64,000 nt of DNA from Pseudomonas umsongensis (GTDB lineage Bacteria > Pseudomonadota > Gammaproteobacteria > Pseudomonadales > Pseudomonadaceae). The translations under genes were made by a program, and so were the position numbers. Of the stretch, positions 11,611 through 20,943 are shown piece after piece (within the stretch, counting starts at the first letter, position 1; every line of letters begins with the position of its first letter). Location: NCBI RefSeq assembly GCF_002236105.1, contig NZ_NIWU01000001.1, positions 1,178,001-1,242,000 of the forward strand, written 5' to 3'. Below the pieces are notes generated by a model. That model was given only the letters and a program-made list of their open reading frames with translations, ran no database searches and was not told the origin of the DNA.

Positions 11611-12677
11611 ACACTCTTGAACTGCATTCACTGAACAAGTCCTACGGCGCCCACAAAGCCCTGGATAACGTCAGCCTGTCGGTACCCAGCGGCAGCCGTA
11701 CGGTCATCGTCGGCCCCTCGGGCTCGGGCAAGACCACCTTGCTGCGCATGATTGCCGGCTTCGAGTTCCCTGACTCCGGCCGCTTGTCGCTCAATGGTCA
11801 AACCCTGGTCGACAGCACCCATGAAGTACCGGCACACCAACGCCTGATTGGCTATGTCCCGCAGGACGGCGCTTTGTTTCCGCACATGACCGTGGCCGCC
11901 AACATCGGCTTCGGCTTGTCGATCAAAGGCCAAGAAAAGCACGAGCGTGTCGCCCAGTTGATGGACAGCGTAGCCCTCGACTCGACCATGGCCGCGCGCT
12001 GGCCCCACGAGTTGTCCGGCGGACAGCAGCAGCGTGTAGCGCTGGCACGGGCACTGGCGCAGCGGCCGCGCCTGATGTTGCTGGACGAGCCGTTTTCGGC
12101 ACTCGATACCGGTTTGCGCGCGGTCATGCGCAAGATGGTCGCCCGCCTGCTGGAAGACGCAGGGGTCACCACCATCCTGGTCACCCACGACCAGAGCGAA
12201 GCCTTGTCCTTCGCCGATCAACTGGCCGTGATGCGCCATGGCCGGCTGGTGCAGTCAGGCCATCCGCTGGACCTCTACCGCTACCCCGAAGACGAACAGA
12301 CCGCGCTGTTCCTTGGCGACGCCGTGGTCATGCCGGCCCGGATCGAGGCGGGCTGGGCGCATTGCGACCTGGGCCGGATACCGGTCAACAATCATCGCAA
12401 CAACCACTCGGCGCAGATCATGCTCCGGCCCGAACAGTTGCAACTGGCCAGCGTCTTGCCAGACGACACCGGTGTCGCTGGCTGCCGGGCAAAGGTCATC
12501 GACCGCGACTTCAGCGGAAACACCTGCACCTTGACCGTGGAGTTACAGCCTCGCGCCCCCGACCAGCCGATTGGCCGATCCTTGCTGGTGCGCAGCTCCG
12601 GCATGTATGCGCCGCCGGCGGGCAGCGCCGTGCAGGTCTCGACGATTGGCCACGCGCACGTGCTGAGCGAACCTTGA
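11607..12677 (+). CDS. fbpC: Ferric iron ABC transporter ATP-binding protein (FbpC type)
   Basis: A 356-residue ABC ATPase. Walker [10 protein letters not shown] is at 36-44, the signature [15 protein letters not shown] near 133-147, Walker [13 protein letters not shown] near 154-165, and the switch His in VTHDQSEAL follows. The extra C-terminal 115 residues form an OB-like regulatory domain (TOBE) as in FbpC/MalK. The start overlaps the permease stop by four bases. The gene ends only ten bases before the convergent recombinase gene, so the two transcripts probably overlap. Confidence 0.93.
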   Translation: MNTLELHSLNKSYGAHKALDNVSLSVPSGSRTVIVGPSGSGKTTLLRMIAGFEFPDSGRLSLNGQTLVDSTHEVPAHQRLIGYVPQDGALFPHMTVAANIGFGLSIKGQEKHERVAQLMDSVALDSTMAARWPHELSGGQQQRVALARALAQRPRLMLLDEPFSALDTGLRAVMRKMVARLLEDAGVTTILVTHDQSEALSFADQLAVMRHGRLVQSGHPLDLYRYPEDEQTALFLGDAVVMPARIEAGWAHCDLGRIPVNNHRNNHSAQIMLRPEQLQLASVLPDDTGVAGCRAKVIDRDFSGNTCTLTVELQPRAPDQPIGRSLLVRSSGMYAPPAGSAVQVSTIGHAHVLSEP

Positions 12678-12687
12678 GCCAAGGCCC

Positions 12688-13626
12688 TCAAAGGTCGAAG
12701 CGATCTACCGCCCGACGCCGCTCGTTGTCATCGCGCACATCGTAGTTGGCCGTGGTCTGGATATTGCTGTGATGCGCCAGTTTTTGCGCGATGGACAGAT
12801 CGTGTTCTTCAATCACCCGGGTGATGAACGAACGGCGAAAATCATGCGGCATGATTTTCACCCCCACCTGTGTGCCCCGCTGCCGGGCGATGTAATAGAT
12901 CGCGTGCTTGGTAATGCGCTCACGGGTGATGTGACTGCCGCGCCGGATTCGGTTGAACAGGAACGGATCGTCCTCTTCGCCTTCCTTGAGCATCGAGCGG
13001 CGCAGTTCCAGCCAGGCATCGAGCTTGGCGAAAGCCCAGGCCGGGGCGTACTTGATCAACTGTTTGTTGCCCTTGGCCGTGACGCGCAGGCTGCGCTCAT
13101 TGAAGTCGACCTGATTGAGGTCGAGGTTCACCGACTCCGATTTGCGCATGCCAGAACCGTACAGGATCGCAATGATGGCGGCGTCGCGCAGGCCTTGTGG
13201 CCGAGGATCGGCGGCGCAGACCTCCATCAATTCCTGGATCAATGAGCGCCGCAGGTTGCGCCCCTGGGACAGACGCGTGCCGGCGATACCCTTGACCGAG
13301 CGCATTTTCAACAAGTGTTCCTGGCTGATCAGGCTCATGCGCCACGCTTCGTTCATCACTCCGCGCACCGCATTGACGTACAGCGACGACGTGTTGGGCG
13401 CATAACCGTCGGTGCGCAAGGTCGCGACCAGGGCGATGACGTCTTCAGGTTGCAGGTCGTGCCAGGCAATCTCCTCGACATTCATGTCTTCGAAGCCCAG
13501 GCGGTCGGCGGCGTCCTGCAAGACGTAACGCATGGTCAGTTGGCTGGAGGGGGCCAGTCGGGCCAGATACAGGGTCAGGGGATTGGGTTTGGCGGCTTTT
13601 GGATCAGCAGCAGGTAAGTCAGTCAA
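12688..13626 (-). CDS. Orphan tyrosine-type site-specific recombinase (XerD/phage-integrase family)
   Basis: A recombinase of about 312 residues with an N-terminal SAM-like core-binding domain (NPLTLYLARLAPSSQLTMRYV) and a complete C-terminal catalytic domain. The Arg of GSGMRKSE, the Lys of TAKGNK, the HxxR in MPHDFRRSF, the His of AHHSN and the nucleophile Tyr of TTANYD are all visible. I chose the TTG at 13626 (MTDLPAADP) because AAGG lies eight bases upstream; the frame extends to another TTG at 13728. It is convergent with fbpC and divergent from ugd, with no other phage or transposon gene nearby. It differs from the XerC/XerD housekeeping proteins, and its target site is unknown. Confidence 0.85.
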   Translation of the reverse strand: MTDLPAADPKAAKPNPLTLYLARLAPSSQLTMRYVLQDAADRLGFEDMNVEEIAWHDLQPEDVIALVATLRTDGYAPNTSSLYVNAVRGVMNEAWRMSLISQEHLLKMRSVKGIAGTRLSQGRNLRRSLIQELMEVCAADPRPQGLRDAAIIAILYGSGMRKSESVNLDLNQVDFNERSLRVTAKGNKQLIKYAPAWAFAKLDAWLELRRSMLKEGEEDDPFLFNRIRRGSHITRERITKHAIYYIARQRGTQVGVKIMPHDFRRSFITRVIEEHDLSIAQKLAHHSNIQTTANYDVRDDNERRRAVDRFDL

Positions 13627-13815
13627 ACGAAACGGCCTTGAATAAAGAGGAAGCAGAAAACGCTGTAAGACAGGGATGGCCGCTACGCTGCCGGTCGTGG
13701 CCTTGAAAGTCAAACACTCTGCCGGCAAACACCGTTTTGGCCGACGAACCGATAGACGAACTGAAACATGGCAATGCTAAACCTTGATCGGACTCGATCG
13801 GGGCAGGAGCAAGCC

Positions 13816-15195
13816 ATGAGAATCAGTGTTTTGGGTAGCGGCTACGTTGGCCTGGTGCAAGCGGCCGTCCTGGCTGAAGTCGGCCACGACGTGGTCTGCA
13901 TGGACGTCGACGAGAAAAAAGTCGAGTTGTTGCAACAGGGCCACGTGAGCATTTTCGAACCGGGGCTGGCCAGCCTGGTACGCGAAGGCCTGGACACCCG
14001 TCGTTTGCAATTCACCAGCGATGAAAAACTCGCGGTGCAACATGGCCAGGTGCTGTTTATTGCTGTCGGTACGCCGTCGCGTGACGATGGTTCGGCAGAC
14101 CTGAGTCAGGTGATGGCGGTCGGCGAGGCGGTGGCGCGGCACCGTGAGCAACCGCTGATCCTGGTGGAAAAATCCACTGTGCCGGTGGGAACTGGCGATG
14201 CGTTGCGGGCGCATATCGACAAGTGCCTGATCAAGGTCGGGCGCCTGTTGCAGTTCGATATCGTGTCAAATCCCGAATTTCTCAAGGAAGGCTCGGCCGT
14301 GTCCGACTGCCGGCGCCCGGACCGTATCGTCATTGGCTGCGAACGCGAAGACGTGCGCGAGGTGATGCGTGACCTGTACGCCCCCTTCAACCGCAACCAT
14401 GAACGCGTCATGTTCATGGACCTGCGCAGTGCCGAACTGACCAAATACGCCGCCAACTGCATGCTGGCGACCAAGATCAGCTTCATTAACCAGATCGCCG
14501 AACTGGCCGAACACCTGGGTGCCGATATCGAATCGGTGCGCCTGGGCATCGGCGCCGATTCGCGTATCGGCTACCACTTCATCTACCCCGGCTGCGGTTA
14601 TGGTGGCTCGTGCTTCCCCAAGGACATGCGTGCCCTGATCCACAGCGCCGAAGAGGCCAATTGCACAAGCGACCTGCTGCAAGCGGTGGAAGCCATCAAC
14701 CAGCGCCAGAAACACAAGCTGTTCGAGCGCCTCAAGGCCTTCTACAAAGGCGATCTGCGCGGTAAGACCTTTGCCGTCTGGGGCCTGGCATTCAAACCCA
14801 ACACCGACGACATGCGCGATGCACCGAGCCGGCCATTGCTGGAGTCGCTGTGGGCCGCTGGCGCCAATGTCCGCGCATTCGACCCCGAAGCCATGCAGCA
14901 AACCCAGCAACTGTACCCCGATGAAAGCAGGCTGATGCTGATGGGCACGCCGGAATCGGTACTCAACGGTGCGGACGCGCTGATCATCTGCACCGAATGG
15001 CAACAATTCAAGGCACCGGATTTTGATCTGATCCGCCAGCGCCTCAATGCACCGGTGATCTTCGATGGCCGCAACCTGTACGATGCCGAGCGCCTGGCGC
15101 GCAATGGTTTCCTGTACTTCCCGATGGGCCGCGGCGAGTCGCGCAAGTTGCCCATTCCCTATCAGCAATGGCCGGCGGCTCAAGTGGTCGCATAA
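13816..15195 (+). CDS. ugd: UDP-glucose 6-dehydrogenase
   Basis: A 459-residue enzyme that oxidises UDP-glucose twice with NAD+ to UDP-glucuronate, a precursor for polysaccharides and lipid A sugars. The N-terminal Rossmann motif VLGSGYVGLVQAAVLAEVGH is followed by the NPEFLKEGSA segment. The catalytic Cys266 lies in the signature YGGSCFPKDM. The C-terminal UDP-binding domain includes GLAFKPNTDDMRDAPS. A CAGGAG site stands before the ATG at 13816; an in-frame ATG at 13768 has none. It is a single-gene unit with no exopolysaccharide genes beside it, and a degenerate REP follows the stop. Confidence 0.95.
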   Translation: MRISVLGSGYVGLVQAAVLAEVGHDVVCMDVDEKKVELLQQGHVSIFEPGLASLVREGLDTRRLQFTSDEKLAVQHGQVLFIAVGTPSRDDGSADLSQVMAVGEAVARHREQPLILVEKSTVPVGTGDALRAHIDKCLIKVGRLLQFDIVSNPEFLKEGSAVSDCRRPDRIVIGCEREDVREVMRDLYAPFNRNHERVMFMDLRSAELTKYAANCMLATKISFINQIAELAEHLGADIESVRLGIGADSRIGYHFIYPGCGYGGSCFPKDMRALIHSAEEANCTSDLLQAVEAINQRQKHKLFERLKAFYKGDLRGKTFAVWGLAFKPNTDDMRDAPSRPLLESLWAAGANVRAFDPEAMQQTQQLYPDESRLMLMGTPESVLNGADALIICTEWQQFKAPDFDLIRQRLNAPVIFDGRNLYDAERLARNGFLYFPMGRGESRKLPIPYQQWPAAQVVA

Positions 15196-15199
15196 CACC

Positions 15200-15291
15200 G
15201 TCGCGATGGTCGCCAACGATGACGCTGGCTGCTTGATACCCCGCGGCGCCGGGAAATCCATCGCGAGCATGCTCGCTCCTACAGAAAACGT
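15200..15291. repeat. Degenerate REP pair after ugd
   Basis: One intact arm (ATCGCGAGCATGCTCGCTCC, about 15260-15279, followed by TACAG) faces a decayed partner near 15200-15230. The rest of 15196-15537 holds no gene that I can support, but does hold a strong terminator near its end. Confidence 0.65.
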
Positions 15292-15478
15292 GCGAAGAAA
15301 CAGCCATTAGCCAGACACAAGCAGAGCAACTCCAGGCGGAGCGCAAACTGGCGGAACATCAAATGCGATTCCCGATACATCAGAATTTATGAACTGAAGC
15401 TTCATTAATATGAATTTGTCAGCATCGGAAAGGCGCGGCACACTGTTGCCGTTCCTCCCCCAACAGTTGGAACAACTT

Positions 15479-15518
15479 CAAGGGCTTTCCGGGTTTCCCA
15501 GGCAAGCCCTTTTTTTTC
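15479..15518 (+). terminator. Intrinsic terminator just upstream of the HPP gene
   Basis: AAGGGCTT (15480-15487) pairs with AAGCCCTT (15504-15511), and a run of eight T follows (15510-15517). The stem has a partly paired GC-rich interior. It lies about 290 bp beyond the ugd stop and only 20 bp before the HPP-family start. It therefore ends either a short unannotated RNA or the leader of the HPP message. Confidence 0.75.
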
Positions 15519-15537
15519 CTCGGTTTTTAATGGAACG

Positions 15538-16254
15538 ATGTTCATCATGCTTGCTCGCTGGTTGCCCGCCGCTATCAACACCCGCCCTTCGGAATGGAGT
15601 CGCGCTGCCATCGGCATGGCGCTGGGAACAATGTTCAGCGTCTGGCTGTGCGCTCAGGTATTCGGCATGCAAGTGGCGCAGCACTTGGTCGGTCCGCTGG
15701 GTGCCTCGGCGGTCTTGCTGTTTGCCGTGTCGTCCGGCGCGCTCGCGCAACCCTGGTCGATTCTCGGCGGCTATTTGAGTGCCGCGGTGGTAGCGCTGCT
15801 GGTGGCCCACGTGCTGGGTCGGACCCTGGGCAGCGCGTGTCTGGCGGCGGGCATGGCGCTGATCCTGATGTGCTGGCTGCGTTGCCTGCACCCGCCGGCC
15901 GGGGCACTGGCATTGCTGATGGTGCTGGCGGACCCCGCGACCATTGCCATGGACTGGAAAGCCCTGGGCCCGGTGATGCTCGCCGCATCGACCATGCTGT
16001 TCAGCGCCTTGGCCTACAACAACTTGACGCGCATCCGCTACCCAAAACGCGCCAGCGAACCGGTGGCCGTCGTTCCCGCCGACCACCCTCCTGTCGACAG
16101 CCAGGCGATCACCGCCCAGGACCTGAAACTGGCCCTGGCGCAGATGGAGGCCTTCATTGACGTTACCCCTGAAGACCTTGAACAGCTGATCCATGCCACT
16201 GAGTTGCAGGCCAGGCGGCGCAGTATTGGCGAGGTGCTAAGCCGTAGCGCCTGA
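15538..16254 (+). CDS. HPP-family integral membrane protein
   Basis: A 238-residue protein of the HPP family. About four membrane segments lie between residues 20 and 160, and the family-naming motif CLHPPAGALALLMVL begins near residue 117. The C-terminal 70 residues are soluble and helical (AITAQDLKLALAQMEAFIDVTPEDLEQLIHATELQ). HPP proteins are poorly understood; some plant and cyanobacterial members transport nitrite. The ATG at 15538 has only a weak GGAA site, and the ATG at 15547 is an alternative. The unusual point is the terminator 20 bp upstream, which leaves little room for a separate promoter and suggests attenuation. Confidence 0.8.
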   Translation: MFIMLARWLPAAINTRPSEWSRAAIGMALGTMFSVWLCAQVFGMQVAQHLVGPLGASAVLLFAVSSGALAQPWSILGGYLSAAVVALLVAHVLGRTLGSACLAAGMALILMCWLRCLHPPAGALALLMVLADPATIAMDWKALGPVMLAASTMLFSALAYNNLTRIRYPKRASEPVAVVPADHPPVDSQAITAQDLKLALAQMEAFIDVTPEDLEQLIHATELQARRRSIGEVLSRSA

Positions 16255-16377
16255 ACCGGACTGTTTTTCGTTTGCTTCTGCAAAAATGCAGAAAGCACCT
16301 GCACATTTTCCGGTTGTACGAGGCAAATTTGCACTGTTACGATCCTGCATCGCTCGCGCGCGAGCTTGTCTATAAAG

Positions 16378-16385
16378 AACAATAA
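16378..16385 (+). promoter_or_regulatory. Possible Hfq/Crc catabolite-activity motif (AACAATAA)
   Basis: AACAATAA fits the AANAANAA motif bound by Hfq/Crc in Pseudomonas mRNAs. It lies about five bases before the ribosome site of the 3-hydroxyisobutyryl-CoA hydrolase gene, where binding would block translation in the presence of preferred carbon sources. Confidence 0.45.
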
Positions 16386-16401
16386 AAGCAGGGAGTTAGT
16401 G

Positions 16402-17508
16402 ATGACTGCTGAGGTTTTATCGAAAGGGACTTCGTCCATGGTTGCCACGCAAAATGAAGTGCTGGCCGAGGTCCGCAACCACATCGGTCACCTGACCCTC
16501 AACCGCCCCGCCGGTCTCAACGCCATTACCCTGGAAATGGTGCGCGACCTGCAACGTCAGCTTGACGCCTGGGCACAGGATGAACAGGTGCATGCGGTGG
16601 TACTGCGTGGCGCCGGCGAAAAAGCCTTCTGTGCCGGTGGCGACATTCGCTCGCTCTACGACAGTTTCAAGAGCGGCGACACCCTGCACCAAGACTTCTT
16701 CGTCGAGGAATACGCCCTCGACCTCGCGATTCATCATTACCGCAAACCGGTGCTGGCCTTGATGGACGGCTTCGTGCTGGGCGGCGGCATGGGCCTGGTG
16801 CAAGGCGCCGACCTGCGGGTGGTCACCGAGAAAAGTCGACTGGCGATGCCTGAAGTCGGCATCGGTTATTTCCCGGACGTCGGCGGCAGTTACTTCCTGC
16901 CGCGCATCCCCGGGGAACTGGGGATTTACCTGGGCGTCAGCGGCGTGCAGATCCGCGCGGCCGATGCGCTGTACTGCGGTCTGGCCGATTGGTATCTGGA
17001 CAGCAGCAAGCTGGCCACGCTGGATGACAGACTCGATCAACTGCAATGGCACGACACGCCATTGAAGGACCTTCAGGGCCTGCTGGCGAAGCTCGGGGTG
17101 CAACAGTTGCCCGATGCGCCGCTGGCCGCCTTGCGCCCGGCTATCGACCATTTCTTCGCCTTGCCCGATGTGCCGAGTATTGTGGAGCAAATGCGTGAGG
17201 TAACGGTCGCCGACAGCCATGAGTGGGCGACGACCACCGCCGACCTGCTGCAGACCCGCTCGCCCCTGGCGATGGGCGTGACCCTGGAAATGCTCCGGCG
17301 CGGCCGGCACCTGAGCCTTGAACAGTGCTTCGCCCTTGAACTGCACCTGGACCGCCAGTGGTTCGAGCGCGGCGACCTGATCGAAGGCGTGCGCGCCCTG
17401 CTGATCGACAAAGACAAGAATCCGCGCTGGAACCCACCCACCCTCCAGGCGCTGGACGCCGAACATGTAGCGAGTTTCTTCAACGGTTTCGATGAGAGCG
17501 GGAGCTGA
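16402..17508 (+). CDS. 3-hydroxyisobutyryl-CoA hydrolase (enoyl-CoA hydratase/isomerase superfamily)
   Basis: A 368-residue crotonase-fold enzyme, longer than simple enoyl-CoA hydratases (about 260) and equal to HIBCH hydrolases. Oxyanion-hole segments AFCAGGDIRSLYD and FVLGGGMGLVQGADLRV, and the HIBCH signature MPEVGIGYFPDVGGSYFLPRI, are visible. The enzyme would hydrolyse 3-hydroxyisobutyryl-CoA in valine breakdown. GGGAG lies six bases before the ATG at 16402. The next gene, three bases downstream, encodes an isobutyryl-CoA dehydrogenase-like enzyme, which supports the valine role. A possible Hfq/Crc motif lies in the leader. Confidence 0.88.
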   Translation: MTAEVLSKGTSSMVATQNEVLAEVRNHIGHLTLNRPAGLNAITLEMVRDLQRQLDAWAQDEQVHAVVLRGAGEKAFCAGGDIRSLYDSFKSGDTLHQDFFVEEYALDLAIHHYRKPVLALMDGFVLGGGMGLVQGADLRVVTEKSRLAMPEVGIGYFPDVGGSYFLPRIPGELGIYLGVSGVQIRAADALYCGLADWYLDSSKLATLDDRLDQLQWHDTPLKDLQGLLAKLGVQQLPDAPLAALRPAIDHFFALPDVPSIVEQMREVTVADSHEWATTTADLLQTRSPLAMGVTLEMLRRGRHLSLEQCFALELHLDRQWFERGDLIEGVRALLIDKDKNPRWNPPTLQALDAEHVASFFNGFDESGS

Positions 17509-17511
17509 ATC

Positions 17512-18663
17512 ATGCACGACCTCGAATTGACTGAAGAACAAGTCATGATCCGCGACATGGCCCGGGACTTTGCCCGGGGCGAAATCGCGCCCCACGCCCA
17601 GGCCTGGGAAAAAGCCGGCTGGATCGACGATGCCCTGGTGGCGAAGATGGGTGAGTTGGGCCTGTTGGGCATGGTGGTGCCCGAGGAATGGGGCGGCACC
17701 TATGTCGACTATGTTGCCTACGCCTTGGCGGTGGAAGAAATCTCTGCTGGCGATGGTGCCACCGGCGCGTTCATGAGCATCCACAACTCGGTGGGCTGCG
17801 GGCCGGTGCTCAACTATGGCAGCGAAGAGCAGAAACAAACCTGGCTGGCCGATCTTGCCAGCGGCCAGGTCATTGGGTGCTTCTGCCTGACCGAACCCCA
17901 AGCCGGTTCCGAGGCGCACAACCTGCGCACCCGCGCCGAATTGCGCGATGGCCAGTGGGTGCTCAACGGCGCCAAGCAGTTTGTCAGCAACGGCAAACGG
18001 GCCAAGTTGGCCATCGTGTTTGCCGTGACCGACCCGGAGCTTGGCAAGCGCGGCATTTCGGCGTTCCTGGTACCGACCGATACCCCTGGCTTTATCGTCG
18101 ATCGCACCGAACACAAAATGGGCATCCGTGCCTCCGATACCTGTGCGGTCACTCTGGACAACTGCACCATTGCCGAGGCCAATCTGCTGGGTGAACGCGG
18201 CAAGGGCCTGGCCATTGCCCTGTCCAACCTCGAAGGCGGCCGCATCGGCATCGCCGCCCAGGCGCTGGGCATTGCCCGCGCGGCATTCGAAGCGGCGCTG
18301 ACCTATTCCCGCGAGCGCGTGCAGTTCGGCAAAACGATTAATGAACACCAGAGTATCGCCAACCTGCTGGCCGACATGCACATGCAACTGAACGCAGCGC
18401 GGCTGATGATCCTGCACGCGGCACGCCTGCGCACGGCCGGCAAGCCATGCCTGTCAGAGGCCTCGCAGGCCAAGCTGTTTGCTTCGGAAATGGCCGAGAA
18501 AGTCTGCTCGTCAGCGATTCAGATTCACGGCGGGTATGGGTATCTGGAAGATTACCCGGTCGAGAAGTATTACCGGGATGCGCGGATCACGCAGATCTAT
18601 GAAGGGTCGAGCGAGATTCAGCGGATGGTGATTGCCCGCGAATTGAAGAATTACCCACTTTAA
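17512..18663 (+). CDS. Acyl-CoA dehydrogenase, isobutyryl-CoA dehydrogenase type
   Basis: A 383-residue FAD enzyme of the acyl-CoA dehydrogenase family. The N-terminal helical domain, the [14 protein letters not shown] substrate/FAD segment, the middle beta domain and the C-terminal signature [20 protein letters not shown]...[17 protein letters not shown] are present, with the catalytic Glu in YEGSSE. Together with the hydrolase just upstream it fits valine catabolism (isobutyryl-CoA to methacrylyl-CoA). Exact acyl specificity cannot be read from sequence alone. A second, distinct acyl-CoA dehydrogenase is encoded at 19683-20810. A REP pair follows the stop. Confidence 0.88.
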   Translation: MHDLELTEEQVMIRDMARDFARGEIAPHAQAWEKAGWIDDALVAKMGELGLLGMVVPEEWGGTYVDYVAYALAVEEISAGDGATGAFMSIHNSVGCGPVLNYGSEEQKQTWLADLASGQVIGCFCLTEPQAGSEAHNLRTRAELRDGQWVLNGAKQFVSNGKRAKLAIVFAVTDPELGKRGISAFLVPTDTPGFIVDRTEHKMGIRASDTCAVTLDNCTIAEANLLGERGKGLAIALSNLEGGRIGIAAQALGIARAAFEAALTYSRERVQFGKTINEHQSIANLLADMHMQLNAARLMILHAARLRTAGKPCLSEASQAKLFASEMAEKVCSSAIQIHGGYGYLEDYPVEKYYRDARITQIYEGSSEIQRMVIARELKNYPL

Positions 18664-18674
18664 AGCTTGAGAGC

Positions 18675-18748
18675 TTCGCGAGCAGGCTCGCTCCCACATG
18701 GGACCTCAGCGTGAATGAGATCCCTGTGGGAGCGAGCCTGCTCGCGAA
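18675..18748. repeat. REP pair (REPIN), GTGGGAGCGAGC type
   Basis: Perfect arms TTCGCGAGCAGGCTCGC and complement separate two converging gene sets, the forward valine genes and the reverse acyl-CoA operon. It may act as a bidirectional transcript end. Confidence 0.9.
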
Positions 18749-18768
18749 GAGGCCCGCAGGCCATTACA

Positions 18769-19542
18769 TCACTTGCCCTGGAACTCGGCCTCACGCTTGG
18801 CAATAAACGCCGCCATCCCTTCCTTCTGATCCTGCGTCGCAAACGCCGCATGGAACACCCGACGTTCAAAGCGCACGCCTTCGGACAAGCTCACTTCAAA
18901 GGCACGGTTCACGCTTTCCTTGACCATCATCGCAATCGGCAGCGACTTCTTGGCAATCAACGCCGCGACTTTCAGCGCTTCATCCAGCAATTCATCGCTC
19001 GGCACGATGCGCGCCACGATGCCGCAACGCTCCGCTTCCACGGCATCGATCAAACGCCCGCTCAAGCACATCTCCATGGCCTTGGCCTTGCCCACGGCAC
19101 GGGTCAGGCGCTGGGTGCCGCCCATGCCCGGCAATACGCCAAGGTTGATTTCCGGCTGGCCGAATTTGGCGTTATCGCCGGCCAGGATGAAATCGCACAT
19201 CAGTGCCAGCTCACAGCCGCCGCCCAGGGCGAAGCCGTTGACGGCGGCGATGATCGGCTTGCGACGGTTGGCCACGCGGTCGCTGTCGCTGAACAGGTCG
19301 TCGATATAGATCTGCGGATAGGTCAGCTCGGCCATTTCCTTGATGTCAGCACCGGCGGCAAAGGCCTTTTTCGAACCGGTCAGGACGATGCAACCGATGT
19401 TCGAGTCGGCCTCTAAGCCGTCGAGGGCCTGGTTCAGTTCGCTGACGATCTGCGCGTTCAACGCGTTCAGCGCCTGCGGGCGGTTGAGGGTAATCAGGCC
19501 GACCCGGCCATGGGTTTCCAGCAAAATCGTTTCGTAGTTCAT
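18769..19542 (-). CDS. fadB1x: Enoyl-CoA hydratase (short-chain / tiglyl-CoA type)
   Basis: A 257-residue crotonase-family hydratase. [20 protein letters not shown] and [28 protein letters not shown] carry the oxyanion hole and the first catalytic Glu region. [22 protein letters not shown] carries the second. The ATG at 19542 has AGGAG at proper spacing; the frame runs further upstream into the REP pair, where no start is credible. It is the last gene of a five-gene reverse cluster, in the same order as P. putida KT2440 PP_2213-2217 as I recall it. There the set serves isoleucine and short-chain acyl-CoA breakdown. It would hydrate 2-enoyl-CoA such as tiglyl-CoA. Confidence 0.88.
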   Translation of the reverse strand: MNYETILLETHGRVGLITLNRPQALNALNAQIVSELNQALDGLEADSNIGCIVLTGSKKAFAAGADIKEMAELTYPQIYIDDLFSDSDRVANRRKPIIAAVNGFALGGGCELALMCDFILAGDNAKFGQPEINLGVLPGMGGTQRLTRAVGKAKAMEMCLSGRLIDAVEAERCGIVARIVPSDELLDEALKVAALIAKKSLPIAMMVKESVNRAFEVSLSEGVRFERRVFHAAFATQDQKEGMAAFIAKREAEFQGK

Positions 19543-19568
19543 TAATTGACTCCTGTTAAGCACTCGGT

Positions 19569-19675
19569 CCCTGTGGGAGCGAGCATGCTCGCGATGAACC
19601 AGAGAACGCTGTGGGGTATCAGGCACCCAGCGTCATCGTTGACCACCATCGCGAGCATGTTCGCTCCTACAGGGG
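19569..19675. repeat. REP pair (REPIN), GCGAGCATGCTCGC type
   Basis: Arms CTGTGGGAGCGAGCATGCTC and the complement ending near 19675 flank about 60 bp. The element lies inside the acyl-CoA cluster between the hydratase and dehydrogenase genes, so it may modulate relative mRNA levels within one operon. Confidence 0.88.
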
Positions 19676-19682
19676 TTCCTTT

Positions 19683-20810
19683 TCAAAGATTGCGTGAAAT
19701 GACCATGCGTTGAATATCGCTGGTGCCTTCATAGATCTGGCAGACCCGCACGTCGCGGTAGATCCGCTCCAGCGGGAAGTCGTTCAAGTAGCCATAGCCA
19801 CCCAATGTTTGCAGCGCCGACGAGCATACCTTCTCGGCCATTTCGGATGCGAACAGCTTGGCCATCGACGCTTCCACCAACGCCGGCTTGCCGCTGTCGC
19901 GCAGCGCCGCCGCGTAATGCACCATCTGCCGCGCCACGGCGATCTGGGTCGCCATGTCCGCCAGGCGGAAGGCCACGGCCTGGTGTTCGATGATTGGCTT
20001 GCCGAAGCTCTCGCGCTCACGGGCATAGTCGCGGGCCGCTTCGAACGCGGCGCGGGCCATGCCGACCGATTGCGAGGCAATGCCGACACGCCCGCCTTCG
20101 AGGTTGGCCAGGGCGATCCGGTAGCCTTCGCCCTCTTCACCCAGGCGATTGGCCACTGGCACTTTCACCTCTTCGAACAGAATCTGGCAGGTGTCCGAGG
20201 CATGCTGGCCGAGCTTGTCCTCGACCCGGGCGACTTTGTAGCCCGGCGAATCGGTGGGCACGATGAACGCCGTGATGCCGCGCTTGCCGGCCGACGGGTC
20301 GGTCACGGCGAACACGATTACAACCCCGGCGTTCTGCCCGGAGGTGATGAACTGTTTGCAGCCGTTGAGCACGTAGTGATCGCCTTCCAGGCGCGCGCGG
20401 GTTTTCAGGCCGCTGGCGTCGGAGCCGGCCTGGGGTTCGGTGAGGGCAAAAGCCCCGAGCATCGCGCCGCTGGCCAGGGGTTTGAGGAAGCGCTCTTTCT
20501 GATCGTCGTTGCCGTAGTTGAGGATCGGCACGCAACCTACCGAGTTGTGCACGCTCATGATGGTCGAGCAGGCACCGTCGCCCGCGGCGATTTCCTCCAG
20601 GGCCATGGCGTAGGCCAGGTAACCGGTATCGCAACCGCCCCACTGCTCCGGCACCAGCATGCCGAAGAAGCCCAGTTCGCCCATCTCGGTGATGGCTTCC
20701 TTGGGAAAGCGGTGTTCACGGTCCCATTCGGCGGCGAAGGGTTTCAGCCGTTCCTGGGCAAAGTCCCGGGCCGCGTCGCGTATTTGCTGTTGTTCGTCAT
20801 TGGGGATCAT
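19683..20810 (-). CDS. fadE: Short/branched-chain acyl-CoA dehydrogenase
   Basis: A 375-residue FAD-dependent acyl-CoA dehydrogenase. [15 protein letters not shown], the middle segment [26 protein letters not shown] region, and the C-terminal [29 protein letters not shown] with its catalytic Glu are typical. I chose the ATG at 20810, which has AAGGA six bases before it; the ATG at 20816 would sit on that site. It is the fourth gene of the reverse cluster and probably desaturates 2-methylbutyryl-CoA or short linear acyl-CoA, passing electrons to ETF. It is only moderately similar to the forward dehydrogenase at 17512, so this is not a recent duplication. Confidence 0.88.
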   Translation of the reverse strand: MIPNDEQQQIRDAARDFAQERLKPFAAEWDREHRFPKEAITEMGELGFFGMLVPEQWGGCDTGYLAYAMALEEIAAGDGACSTIMSVHNSVGCVPILNYGNDDQKERFLKPLASGAMLGAFALTEPQAGSDASGLKTRARLEGDHYVLNGCKQFITSGQNAGVVIVFAVTDPSAGKRGITAFIVPTDSPGYKVARVEDKLGQHASDTCQILFEEVKVPVANRLGEEGEGYRIALANLEGGRVGIASQSVGMARAAFEAARDYARERESFGKPIIEHQAVAFRLADMATQIAVARQMVHYAAALRDSGKPALVEASMAKLFASEMAEKVCSSALQTLGGYGYLNDFPLERIYRDVRVCQIYEGTSDIQRMVISRNL

Positions 20811-20835
20811 GACCATTCCTTGAAAAGGTAATCGC

Positions 20836-20938
20836 CCCCTGTGTAGGAGCTGACGAGTGAAACGAGGCTGCGATCTTTTGATGTTGCTTTTAAAGATCAA
20901 GATCAAAAGATCGCAGCCTGCGGCAGCTCCTACAGGGG
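20836..20938. repeat. REP-like inverted pair, GTAGGAGCTGCCG...GATCTTTTGATC type
   Basis: Arms AGGCTGCGATCTTTTGAT and complement, each capped by TAGGAGCTG, form a long hairpin between the dehydrogenase and thiolase genes. The same subfamily occurs at 24733-24838 and 59288-59370. Confidence 0.88.
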
Positions 20939-20943
20939 TCGTG

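Noticed and set aside
12688..13626. Recombinase as the end of a prophage or integrative island
   Set aside because: Neighbours are ordinary metabolic genes. No tRNA, att repeat, phage gene or shift in base composition is seen.
16417..18417. Minus-strand frame of 666 codons opposite the valine-degradation genes
   Set aside because: It spans two well-supported forward genes and their junction and is a codon-bias artefact of GC-rich DNA.
19710..20831. Plus-strand frame of 373 codons opposite the acyl-CoA dehydrogenase
   Set aside because: Antisense shadow; the reverse strand encodes the full conserved enzyme.
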